The position numbers and the translations under genes were made by a program. Below the pieces are notes generated by a model that was not told the DNA's origin, searched no databases, and saw only the letters and a program-made list of their open reading frames with translations. Below are positions 48,547-56,277 of a stretch of DNA of 64,000 bases, one piece after another. This DNA comes from Shewanella abyssi (GTDB lineage: Bacteria > Pseudomonadota > Gammaproteobacteria > Enterobacterales > Shewanellaceae), in NCBI RefSeq assembly GCF_023284025.1, contig NZ_JAKIKR010000012.1:31892-95891 (forward strand). Reading direction: 5' to 3'. Each line of letters begins with the position of its first letter. Positions within the stretch are counted from its first letter, which is position 1.

Positions 48547-48548
48547 AA

Positions 48549-49805
48549 ATGTCGATGATTCGTTTCGCAGCTTTGCCTTCTCTGCATCGAAAAATCTTAA
48601 TGGGTTCAGTGTTGTTGTTTGGTGCCACATTTTTGCTGCCACAAAATCAACAGTTGTTATCCCAGCGCATCCCAGTGGAATTGGATATAGAAGCGTTGAT
48701 CTCACAATCCTCCTCCTCAGCTGTGAGTCATGTTCTGCTAGAGAGTCCTAAATTTGAAAAAGTGATTGTTAAAGGTGACACCTTAAGCGGTCTATTTGAA
48801 CAAGGGAGCGTCGATCAGCAAACCATGTATCGCGTGTTAGAAGCAGATTTAAACGTGTTGGCACTGGATACTCTACAGCCTGGTAACCAGATCCAATTTT
48901 GGCTTGATGAAGCTGGTGAACTTGAAAAGCTAACACTCTATTTTAGTGCCGCAAGACAAGTGACCTATAGCCGTTTTGACGATGCTTCATTCAATGTTGA
49001 TGAGATTAACATCGAAGGTATATGGCGTAATCGCAGTGTTGTCGGCGAGATTAATGGCTCGTTTTACCTTTCGGCGAAGAAAATGGGCCTTAATGCGGCT
49101 GAGATCCAGGCTATTGAATCACTTTTGAAAGAGAAACTTAATTTTGCGCGTGACCTTCGTGCGGGTGACAAGTTTTCAGTGCTGATGAACGATCAATTTA
49201 TTGATGGTGTAGCGACAGGCAGTAGCAACATTTTAGGCGTTACCATTGACCGTGGTCGTAGCAGCATTAATGCTTATCAGTTTAGTGATGGTAATTTCTA
49301 TGATGAAAAGGGCAGAAGCTTAGCGAGAGCCTTTCAACGTATTCCTCTGACGCGAAACTACCGCATTAGTTCTAGCTTTAACCCTAATCGTCATCACCCT
49401 GTGACGGGGCGTACATCACCCCATAACGGCACTGACTTTGCCACACCTATAGGCACTAAGATTATAGCGCCAGGTGATGGCATTGTATCTTTGGTTACCG
49501 ATCACCGATTTGCCGGTAAATACGTGGTGATAGAGCATGGTAATAAGTACCGTACTCGCTATCTGCACCTATCTAAATCACTGGTTCATAAAGGCCAGCG
49601 CGTATCACGCGGTCAAGTGATTGCATTGTCGGGTAATACCGGCCGTATTACCGGTCCGCATTTGCACTATGAGTTTCATATTAATGGCCGTGCGGTTAAT
49701 CCGATGAAAGCAAAAATTCCGATGGCAAGCCAATTATCCAAAAAAGAGATGGGCGCTTTTGAGCTGTTAGTTAAAGTGCGAAAAATGATGATGGGGCATA
49801 CTTAA
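48549..49805 (+). CDS. mepM: M23 murein endopeptidase (MepM-like)
   Basis: An approximately 418-residue inner-membrane-anchored periplasmic peptidase: N-terminal anchor (about 18-35), an OapA/LysM-like region (FEKVIVKGDTLSGLFEQG) and a C-terminal M23 domain with HNGTDFA, LHLSKSL and GPHLHYEFHI carrying the zinc-site His/Asp residues. MepM cuts peptide cross-links of peptidoglycan during growth. ATG 48549 lacks a ribosome site, so coupling to the preceding short frame or a TTG start at 48519 is possible. Confidence 0.85.
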   Translation: MSMIRFAALPSLHRKILMGSVLLFGATFLLPQNQQLLSQRIPVELDIEALISQSSSSAVSHVLLESPKFEKVIVKGDTLSGLFEQGSVDQQTMYRVLEADLNVLALDTLQPGNQIQFWLDEAGELEKLTLYFSAARQVTYSRFDDASFNVDEINIEGIWRNRSVVGEINGSFYLSAKKMGLNAAEIQAIESLLKEKLNFARDLRAGDKFSVLMNDQFIDGVATGSSNILGVTIDRGRSSINAYQFSDGNFYDEKGRSLARAFQRIPLTRNYRISSSFNPNRHHPVTGRTSPHNGTDFATPIGTKIIAPGDGIVSLVTDHRFAGKYVVIEHGNKYRTRYLHLSKSLVHKGQRVSRGQVIALSGNTGRITGPHLHYEFHINGRAVNPMKAKIPMASQLSKKEMGAFELLVKVRKMMMGHT

Positions 49806-49886
49806 GGTTCAATATTTGATTCAACTTGAATATCCTCTGCTTTCGCGATGATTATTAGGCTAAGTAGGTTGTAAGCGATAAGTACG

Positions 49887-49895
49887 CCCCACATC
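49887..49895 (+). repeat. 9-bp target-site duplication, left copy
   Basis: CCCCACATC, immediately outside the inside end of the IS50-like element; an identical copy lies at 51917-51925. Confidence 0.9.
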
Positions 49896-50346
49896 CTGTC
49901 TCTTGATCAGATCTGATAGACTCTCGCCATCTTGCAGTGTAAATATTAACGATATGAAGTGCTTGAGTTAACGTATTGATTGGCTCTGTTGTTAATAACA
50001 CCCAACGCAACGGCTCGGTAACGTTTTTTGATGCTTTTTCTTGAGCGTACACAACATTGACAGGCTTAGATTTGGCCTCAATCAGTGCTCTAGAATGTTT
50101 CGTTCGAACGACGAAACGTTCATTATGCTTCTGTTTATCTTGAATGTAACTCAGCATGTCAGCTTCTCTATCGCACACTGAAATCACCCGTGACATGATG
50201 TCTCCCAAGCGTTGACGACTGAAATAGGACGCTTCTGACCACTTACCACTTACCACTTTCTTTTTCGTCAGCATCTTCAGGGTGGTTAGGACGAAGCCAG
50301 TATTCTTGACGAATGAGCCCGATAGTCTGAGTTGTAAAGCTGTCTA

Positions 50347-51442
50347 ATACCAATCTAAGTAAAAATGTGATCTAATTAATAATCTTACTGTTTAGTATTT
50401 GAGCCAATGAATAACCTTAAAGATATTGATTTCAAGTCCCTTGCTAACAAGCAAAAAACAATTCAAATGAAGACACGCTTACTGGCTCTCTCACATTTTC
50501 AAGATGGAAAGTCCCGTACTGACATTGCGAGATATTTAAAAGTTAGCAGAACCAGCGTTAATAAGTGGGTGAGTATTTATCTAAGTGAAGGGCTTGCAGG
50601 CTTGGAAGAGAAACCCCGTACTGGTAGGCCACCATTTATTAATACTCAGCAAATTAACCAACTTGTCGCATATATTGAAACCAGAGCGAGTAGCGAACAA
50701 GGCGGTAGACTAACAGGGGCTGATATTCATCATTTTATACAAACAACATTTGGTAAAAGCTACCACCCTGACTCTATTTATTACCTATTGAATAAAAAAG
50801 GGTTTTCATGGATCACCGCTCGTTCAAAACATCCCAAACAATCAGAAGCACTTCAAGACGATTTTAAAAAAAATCAAAATTAAAACGATCGCAAAGATCC
50901 CAGGACACCTTCCTTTGGATAGAGTCGATTTTTGGTTTCAAGATGAAGCCAGATTCGGCCAGCAGAATACAACAACTCGAGTTTGGACCCGAACTGGAAC
51001 TAGGCCTAGGGCGGTTCGCCAACAGCAATTTGAATATGCCTACTTGTTTGGCTCTGCGTGCCCAAGTCGAGGTATAGGACAAGCGATAGTGGTTCCATGG
51101 ATCAACAAAGAGATTATGCGTTTGCACTTGGAACAAATCTCTGTGATCACGGAAGCTGGTAGGCATGCAGTGGTGATAATGGACCGATAATGTTGCTGAT
51201 GAGTTCAGTAATGTCAGTATCATAAAACTACCTCCTTATTCACCGGAGCTCAACCCCATCGAACAAGTCTGGAGCTGGATGCGACAACACAGCCTTGCAA
51301 ATAGAAGCTTTAAGAATTATGAAGATATCGTAGACAGTGTTTGCAAGGCTTGGAACATCTTCAATGAGAGTGCAGATAGGATCACTCAAATGTGTTCAAG
51401 GAGCTGGCTAAATATGACCAGTTAGTTTTACAGATTGGTATA
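50347..51442 (+). mobile_element. IS630-family element nested in the IS50-like transposase
   Basis: Ends TACCAATCTAAGTAAAA and (reverse complement) TACCAATCTGTAAAAC form short inverted repeats next to TA dinucleotides, as expected for IS630 insertion at TA. It splits the Tn5-like frame after WWVH. Ends are set to within a few bases. Confidence 0.8.
50407..51425 (+). pseudogene. IS630-family transposase, frameshifted
   Basis: The first part (158 codons) carries the helix-turn-helix domain (TDIARYLKVSRTSVNKWVSIY; GLEEKPRTGRPP) and stops just after a run of eight A residues. A second frame, +1 relative to the first, resumes at once: LDRVDFWFQDEARFGQ holds the first catalytic Asp. After VVIMDR there is a further stop and a small deletion that removes the usual AGWH-type residues; then LPPYSPELNPIEQVWSW with the catalytic Glu. 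The A-run shift could be programmed, but the later lesion makes this copy inactive. Confidence 0.85.
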
Positions 51443-51916
51443 ATTGAAGTGTTTAATGAACCCACCACCCACGAGATTCATCTGTAATGGAGCCGAGTTT
51501 ACCTAGCTCTTCTGCGACTTGGTGCTTGTAACTCAATTAAGTGGTGTCATCTATGGCTAATATCTCAGCATAGGGCAGGGCAAGCTCTGCAGTATATTGA
51601 AAACCAGAAGCTCTAATCACTTCTGGTGAAATATTGTCGTTACGGATCAATCGATAAGCCCCTTCAACTATAGCTTCATTACCTTGACATGATAAAGCGA
51701 TAGACTTACCGCTACAGCGTGCCATATCAGCAGCGACTTCGATTACACGGTCTGTGCGACGGGTGTCACCAAAGAAACAGTTTTTAAAGTGATGGCATGA
51801 CCATTGCTCTGCGTTGAAAATAGATATTATTAATCTGCAAGTTGATTGAGTTACCTGATCTTATCATCGATTTTTAACAAAGTTCATTGTGGTACAGATT
51901 TGTGTAGAAGAGTCAG

Positions 51917-51925
51917 CCCCACATC
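51917..51925 (+). repeat. 9-bp target-site duplication, right copy
   Basis: CCCCACATC, matching 49887-49895. Confidence 0.9.
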
Positions 51926-52106
51926 TATAATCTAACACCTTCTTAAAATAGACTTCAAAATGAGACCTTGCTTTGCAATTGAGGAGATTGTTTCTGCTCA
52001 CTATATCCTTCATCAATTCCCAGTGCTGCTAGTCGATATTGAATAGTTCTTCCTGCGGATATATCAACGAGTTCGATAACGTGCTCTTGAATAATCGCCA
52101 TTAATC
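51926..52106. other. Remnant sequence between two IS4-family fragments
   Basis: On the minus strand a 48-codon frame (ATG near 52100) reads MAIIQEHVIELVDISAGRTI and onward and looks coding-like, but I cannot name it. It is probably a further mobile-element or host-gene fragment. Confidence 0.3.
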
Positions 52107-52734
52107 TTTAGGACTACTTTGAGCATGAGTTGGATTTTGACTTCATCATTCGAATTAAGGCTAATATTAAAGTCACCGATGCGGTAGGAGAGCTGTTTCC
52201 AGTAAAGGACTGGCTATTACCCCGCGGCAGAACAAGAACCCTTAAAGACGTACAAATAACGGGCAACAAGCAAGCTGTCGTTCGGGGCATATGCATTCAG
52301 AAAAAAGGCATGAAAGACGCTTGGTATCAGGCATCAAGTTGACGTGACCTTGCTAGCAATAAGATATTGACTTTATATGGAAACGCTGGGGAATAGAGAC
52401 TACTTTTCGCGACATAAAAGATTATCGTGTTGGCATGGGAATGAGTACTACCTACACGCGTTCACCTGTCCGTAGATACCGCCTATTCCTACTCAGCGCC
52501 TTGGCGATAGGCTTGCTTTTCCTACTAGGAAAAGCGGGCGAGGATGCTAACTTGGAAAAGACAATAAAGGCAAATACCCGTAAAACCCGCTCATACTCTC
52601 TGTTTCGCCAAGGTTGTATTTACTATGAACTGTTACCCACTATGCGAGAAGAGTGGGCGGAACCTCTAATGGATAATTTTTATCGTTATCTTAAAAATCA
52701 GTGTATTTACCGTTCGGTTTTCGGGATTATTTAA
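52107..52734 (+). pseudogene. IS4-family transposase C-terminal fragment
   Basis: LDFDFIIRIKANIKVTDAVG and DVQITGNKQAVVRGICIQKK are followed, after a TGA and a one-base deletion near 52381, by LYGKRWGIETTFRDIKDYR, the Y-R-E-K signature of IS4 transposases, and then RRYRLFLLSALAIGLLFLLG to the stop. The N-terminal half is missing. It is a different lineage from the Tn5-like element and forms the left border of the peptide cassette. Confidence 0.78.
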
Positions 52735-52977
52735 AATTGAAAAATGAGGGGATCTCTAAGCTTCTTCCTTCCTTCAGTGGGTTAAATAAGTGTATAAATA
52801 TTATTCATCATCATATGTTAAATATTAATGACATCAATAACAGAAATAAAGTAGATATCATTACACTGTTAAATCAAAGGTTTATTGTCATTGTGATTGT
52901 TTTTCACTTGCAAGTTAAGCGCCTACTTAATATTGTCTTGGAGCGGAATGGTTTCGCGATATGAAAAAGGAATTACC
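52735..52977. promoter_or_regulatory. Upstream region of the peptide cassette
   Basis: About 240 AT-rich bases before the first peptide gene; it presumably contains its promoter. An overlapping open frame here has no ribosome site or recognisable content. Confidence 0.35.
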
Positions 52978-53169
52978 ATGAAAGAAGTAAATACAGTAGC
53001 TGCAGAAAATCTATCAAAGAGTGAAATTATTGACTCAGCGATCCTCAATAATATCTCTGGTGGTAATAATGGGTCGTCTAAATGTGGCGGTGGTAGTGGT
53101 TGGACGGAAACATGTGGTACTGAACATGGTGATTGGTGCGGTACTTGGGGAGAACCTGGACAACCCTAA
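52978..53169 (+). CDS. Candidate modified-peptide precursor 1 (double-glycine leader)
   Basis: A 63-residue peptide. The leader MKEVNTVAAENLSKSEIIDS continues AILNNISGG: hydrophobic residues at -4, -7 and -12 from GG28-29 fit the pattern cut by C39-peptidase exporters. The core is short and Gly-rich with Cys36, Cys46, Cys54 and Trp42, Trp53, Trp57 (SKC, GWTETCGT, GDWCGTWG). AAGGAATTACC before the ATG is a good ribosome site; an in-frame upstream extension is rejected. The core block recurs in precursor 2. I do not recognise a named family; it may be a substrate of the enzymes encoded downstream, or an unmodified disulfide-bonded bacteriocin. Confidence 0.72.
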   Translation: MKEVNTVAAENLSKSEIIDSAILNNISGGNNGSSKCGGGSGWTETCGTEHGDWCGTWGEPGQP

Positions 53170-53354
53170 ATTATTAGCTGTACAATTAGGAATATAAATT
53201 TTAACTATTTGATATTAATTGGTGCTTTAATAATTTTCAGTGTTACTAATGAAACTCGTTTTTGCATATGAGTGAAGTGTGGATACTACTCGCTATATTA
53301 AAGCATTCGTAATTCTAGGGTTAAAATTAACATTGAATGTTAAAGGGATTTAAG
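53170..53354. promoter_or_regulatory. Spacer between the two peptide genes
   Basis: 185 AT-rich bases with a widely spaced 10-bp inverted repeat, TGCTTTAATA (53223-53232) and TATTAAAGCA (53296-53305). It could hold a separate promoter or operator for the second peptide. Confidence 0.3.
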
Positions 53355-53555
53355 ATGAAAAGCAAAAATGTAACAGGTAATAAGCAGGTGATTACTAATG
53401 ATAATATTAGTAATTTAACTAAAAATGAAATAATTGATTCAGCAGTTCTAAATAATATTACTGGTGCTGGTAATAAAGGTACATCTAAATGTTGTGCTGG
53501 TTGGACAGAAACTTGTGGCACAAGTAGCGGGGATTGGTGTGGCCACTCTTCATAA
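53355..53555 (+). CDS. Candidate modified-peptide precursor 2 (double-glycine-type leader)
   Basis: A 66-residue paralogue of precursor 1. The leader contains LTKNEIIDSAVLNNITGA; GA is an accepted variant of the GG site. The core has Cys46, Cys47, Cys54, Cys62 and Trp50, Trp61 (SKCCAGWTETCGT, then SGDWCGHSS). Between the two peptides NEIIDSAxLNNI and GWTETCGTxxGDWCG are conserved, while the first 20 residues and the tails differ, which is how selection acts on a recognised leader and a functional core. ATG 53355 has AAAGGG upstream; a longer frame from 53337 is rejected. A hairpin follows directly. Confidence 0.72.
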   Translation: MKSKNVTGNKQVITNDNISNLTKNEIIDSAVLNNITGAGNKGTSKCCAGWTETCGTSSGDWCGHSS

Positions 53556-53581
53556 TTAAAAATGTGGAATAGCTACTAATT

Positions 53582-53609
53582 TAAACCTCTAGTTACTTCT
53601 AGAGGTTTA
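53582..53609 (+). terminator. Hairpin after the precursor genes
   Basis: Perfect stem TAAACCTCTAG / CTAGAGGTTTA with loop TTACTT, without a long T-run. As a partial terminator it would keep peptide mRNA more abundant than enzyme mRNA. Confidence 0.6.
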
Positions 53610-53664
53610 TCAGTGATGTCACTAAAACTATGAGTATTGGCGTCAATAGACTCCCTTAGTCGTT

Positions 53665-54408
53665 ATGAAATTAAAATGTATGAATGAATCAAAATTTGTA
53701 GATGCACTGTGGATTAAAGAATTATTTAGCGAAAGTCATGCTATTGCTCAGCCATTCACTCATTTTAGACAATCCGATATGTTCTCAGCTGCGAGTTTTA
53801 AAACGTTACAGCGAAACTTTATCGATGATAACAGTATACGAGAGATCTCCAAACCTAACCTCAGCGATATTTCTACTTTAAGGAAGCGTCCTAGTTACTT
53901 TCTTTGCCCTGAAATGATAGATGCGCTTTATTGCAGTGATAACAAAGTGTTCTGGCTTTCATTTTTTGAAAATTACAGTCGAAGTGAACAAGAAATAAAA
54001 CTTTGTTTACTTGAAAAGTTCAAAATTATTGGGGTTGATAATAATTATTGTACAGACAATTTATCTATAGCGTTTAGGTTTGTAACCGAAACTCTGCCTT
54101 TCAGTCTAGAGCCACATATGGATATGCCTCAAAAAATTGCAGTTGGTGTTATCTATGTTAGTAACTCTGGTGAATTGGATCGTGGTGGGACACATCTTTA
54201 TTGTAAAACTGGTGAGACTCAATTTACAGAGAATACATGCTATGACTTTGTAGAAAATAGCTTAGTTTTGATCCCTAGAGTTAGTGATTCCTGGCATGGT
54301 GGTAAATGGAAAGGCGAAGGCGAGAGGAAAACGCTGCATATCTATTTCTTCAACCACCCTAAGAAGGATAAAGAATATTTACGTAACAAATTTAGCTTCT
54401 TTTTATAA
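53665..54408 (+). CDS. 2-oxoglutarate/Fe(II)-dependent oxygenase, candidate peptide-tailoring enzyme
   Basis: A 247-residue protein. EPHMDMPQKIAVGVIYV supplies HxD (His151, Asp153), SWHGGKW the distal His211, and GERKTLHIYFF the 2OG-binding Arg221, on a double-stranded beta-helix; DRGGTHLY fits a prolyl-hydroxylase-like subgroup. Family members hydroxylate or desaturate peptide side chains or small molecules. It follows the two peptide genes and is 15 bases upstream of the next gene. Its substrate being the peptides is inference. The start is not well supported (ATG 53665 or 53680). Confidence 0.75.
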   Translation: MKLKCMNESKFVDALWIKELFSESHAIAQPFTHFRQSDMFSAASFKTLQRNFIDDNSIREISKPNLSDISTLRKRPSYFLCPEMIDALYCSDNKVFWLSFFENYSRSEQEIKLCLLEKFKIIGVDNNYCTDNLSIAFRFVTETLPFSLEPHMDMPQKIAVGVIYVSNSGELDRGGTHLYCKTGETQFTENTCYDFVENSLVLIPRVSDSWHGGKWKGEGERKTLHIYFFNHPKKDKEYLRNKFSFFL

Positions 54409-54423
54409 TGTGAGTGACCTTTT

Positions 54424-54963
54424 ATGATTGCTGATAATAAATCCTCATCATTAAAATTACTAATCAATAAATTAGTCGTCAATGCAGATAGGATAGAGCA
54501 TTCTGATCGAACAGTGTTAGCACATTTATTGGGCACATATACTATTTTAAATGAATTAGATGCAAATGAAACTGTAAAGATGGCTGGGGCATTCCATAAT
54601 GTCTATGATACAGATAAATTTAAATTTGGGGGAGACTCATCAATAGGTCGTCATGTTTTAATCAATCATATAGGTGCAAAGTCAGAAAATATTGTTTACT
54701 TGTTCTCAATATTAAATTGGAAACACTTCATCAATTGTTTACCGGACGATACGCTTGATGATTTTGGTTACTATTTTCATGTTCGGCAGCATGTTGATTC
54801 AATGTCATTTAAATTTGTAGTTATACTTTTTTTTGCAAATTTAATTGAACAAGTGGATGTTATCCCAAGTGAAAAACGGAAAGAGTTTTTTGCTTTGGCT
54901 GTTAAATATAAGGCGTTAATGACAGAAAAACAATTTGCCATAGTGGCAAGTCGCCTAGCATAA
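54424..54963 (+). CDS. DUF6817-like (HD-type helical) protein
   Basis: A 179-residue helical protein. EHSDRTVLAHLLGTYTIL, then VKMAGAFHNVYDTDKF and GRHVLINHIGAKSENIVYLF follow the pattern I associate with DUF6817: conserved His at 26, 34, 58, 77 and 82 in an HD-like arrangement that could bind metal. No enzymatic activity is established for the family as far as I know. It is AT-rich, and positioned in the middle of the cassette, 15 bases after the oxygenase and 21 before the next gene. Family assignment is from memory of the motif and needs a profile search. Confidence 0.6.
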   Translation: MIADNKSSSLKLLINKLVVNADRIEHSDRTVLAHLLGTYTILNELDANETVKMAGAFHNVYDTDKFKFGGDSSIGRHVLINHIGAKSENIVYLFSILNWKHFINCLPDDTLDDFGYYFHVRQHVDSMSFKFVVILFFANLIEQVDVIPSEKRKEFFALAVKYKALMTEKQFAIVASRLA

Positions 54964-54984
54964 TTATAATTATTAAGGTTTATA

Positions 54985-55443
54985 ATGAGTGAGAATATTT
55001 TAGAGTATAAAAATGCCAATGTCGTTGAAGCGTTCTGCAAGCGTTACTCTGTTGAAGAGAGCGATGCGAATGATATTTTTGAACAAATGTTGAAATGGTT
55101 TGTTTTTTGTACGGATAAAAAATCATCTGGATTCAGGAATATTGATGACTCTACTCTTATTATAGATGAGATGTGGCACACATTCATATTGTTTACTGTG
55201 GATTATAGTGACTTCTGTCGAAAGTATGTTGGGTACTATTTACACCATCAACCATCAACCAATGCTGAATTGGTAGGGCAAAGAAAACGTACGCTAGAAG
55301 AAGTTAGAACTAAAAAGAAAACTCAATATGAGCTAGTTTACGACATCTTGGGGAAAGAGACATTTATTAAGTGGTATCATGAATACCCTGAAAGGTATTC
55401 CTTAGATAAAATATCAAAATTGAGTAAAAACCCATTTGAGTAG
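54985..55443 (+). CDS. GRDP-like domain protein
   Basis: A 152-residue protein with the central block DEMWHTFILFTVDYSDFC followed by YYLHHQP, the signature I know from glycine-rich-domain-containing-protein-like (GRDP-like) proteins; the WH and HH could bind a ligand or metal. Function unknown. AAGG precedes the ATG. It is the last intact gene of the cassette; insertion-sequence debris begins within 130 bases, so further genes may have been lost. Confidence 0.6.
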   Translation: MSENILEYKNANVVEAFCKRYSVEESDANDIFEQMLKWFVFCTDKKSSGFRNIDDSTLIIDEMWHTFILFTVDYSDFCRKYVGYYLHHQPSTNAELVGQRKRTLEEVRTKKKTQYELVYDILGKETFIKWYHEYPERYSLDKISKLSKNPFE

Positions 55444-55570
55444 TGCTTTTGTATTCTTAATGATGGGAACCACCAGGGCAAGATCGCGAACGTTTTTCAA
55501 CCGATATCAAATGAAGATTTGAACTGGAAATAGGTTTGTGATCTTATACTCTTTTTTGCGGCAGTAACTG

Positions 55571-55783
55571 ATGAATTTAAGTTCCTTTGAGCACCATTTC
55601 GGTCAATTAAAAGACCAGCGTCAATCAGCTAAAATTACCTATCCACTTTTCGATATTTTGTTTATCTCTCTTTGTGCAACGATTGCCGGAGCTAACGGCT
55701 GGAAAGAGATCAAAGAATATGCAGATGGTCATTTGGATTGGTTTAAAGGTAAGCGTCTGCCAAAGCACACCTTTATAACTTAG
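55571..55783 (+). mobile_element. ISAs1-family transposase N-terminal fragment
   Basis: SFEHHFGQLKDQRQSAKITYPLFDILFISLCATIAGANGW, given here only as its segments SFEHHFGQLKDQRQ and LFISLCATIAGANGW, is the standard start of ISAs1/H-repeat-associated transposases. The frame ends after HLDWFKGKRLPKHTF at a stop where the next element begins. CAGGGCAAGATCGCGAACG about 90 bases upstream may be the element's left end. The catalytic part is absent. Confidence 0.75.
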
Positions 55784-55828
55784 TTGCCTGCAGCCATCAT
55801 TGTTTCTCTAAATTGATAGGGGAACAAT

Positions 55829-56191
55829 ATGTTTAGCAGCAGCACTAAGCTTGATGTCACTTTGATCTGTGGGATCACCGATATGCGTAAATCAATCGAT
55901 GGTTTGAGCAATATCGTTGCCTACGAATTACAGCAAGAACCTTGTAATGAACATCTGTTTGTCTTTTGTAATCGTCAGCGCAATAAGTTGAAGATTTTGC
56001 AGTGGGCCAGTAATGGCTTCTGGCTACATTACAAACGACTCGAGAAAAATACCTTTAAATGGCCTGGGATCGAAGACGAACAGCTCTGTCTGCGTATCAC
56101 ACCGCAGCAACTCGATTGGCTTATCGCAGGGCTCCCCCTCACACAACCCCATGCTCATCCTGCGCTTCGTTATCACTATCATGACTTATAA
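55829..56191 (+). CDS. tnpB: IS66 accessory protein TnpB
   Basis: A 120-residue protein: LICGITDMRKSIDGLSNIV, then LFVFCNRQRNKLKILQW and EKNTFKWPGIE are the IS66 Orf2 signature. Required for IS66 transposition though not itself the transposase. The frame is intact; GGGG lies before the ATG. Confidence 0.88.
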   Translation: MFSSSTKLDVTLICGITDMRKSIDGLSNIVAYELQQEPCNEHLFVFCNRQRNKLKILQWASNGFWLHYKRLEKNTFKWPGIEDEQLCLRITPQQLDWLIAGLPLTQPHAHPALRYHYHDL

Positions 56192-56277
56192 CCTATGATC
56201 ATAAGCAGGATTTATTGATCACCAATTAATCTAAATAAACACAAGAAGTTAGATAGCACTCCGTGCATAATCTTTGC

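Larger units (their letters stand above)
49896..51840 (-). pseudogene. Tn5-like IS4-family transposase, multiply broken
   Basis: The N-terminal part (51840 to about 51455) reads CFFGDTRRTDRVIEVAADMA, then AIDDTT, a stop, LSYKHQVAEELGKLGSI and SRGWWVH, where the IS630 intervenes. The frame resumes at about 50340 as TQTIGLIRQEYWLRPNHPED, then VISVCDREADM and HNERFVVRTKH. DDTT and CDREAD carry the first two catalytic Asp residues of Tn5 transposase. About 60 residues are missing before EPLRWVLLTTEPI. The gene stops at IYTARWRES, which is fused to the element end, so the catalytic Glu of RWRIEEFHK is lost. Inactive. Confidence 0.88.
49896..51916 (-). mobile_element. IS50/Tn5-like element (IS4 family) with internal deletions, interrupted by an IS630
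   Basis: The low-coordinate end is CTGTCTCTTGATCAGATCT, identical to the 19-bp inside end of Tn5/IS50; the other end, read inward, is CTGACTCTTCTACACAAAT, 17 of 19 to the Tn5 outside end. CCCCACATC flanks both ends as a 9-bp duplication. The transposase is on the minus strand and broken. Subtracting the nested IS630 leaves about 925 bp, against about 1.5 kb for a complete IS50. Confidence 0.9.

Noticed and set aside
49855..50274. Intact 139-residue protein gene
   Set aside because: It is the tail of the broken Tn5-like transposase reading out through the element end into flanking DNA.
52701..52964. Plus-strand frame before the first peptide gene
   Set aside because: No ribosome site; its composition (Ile/Asn-rich) reflects AT-rich DNA, and it begins inside the IS4 fragment.
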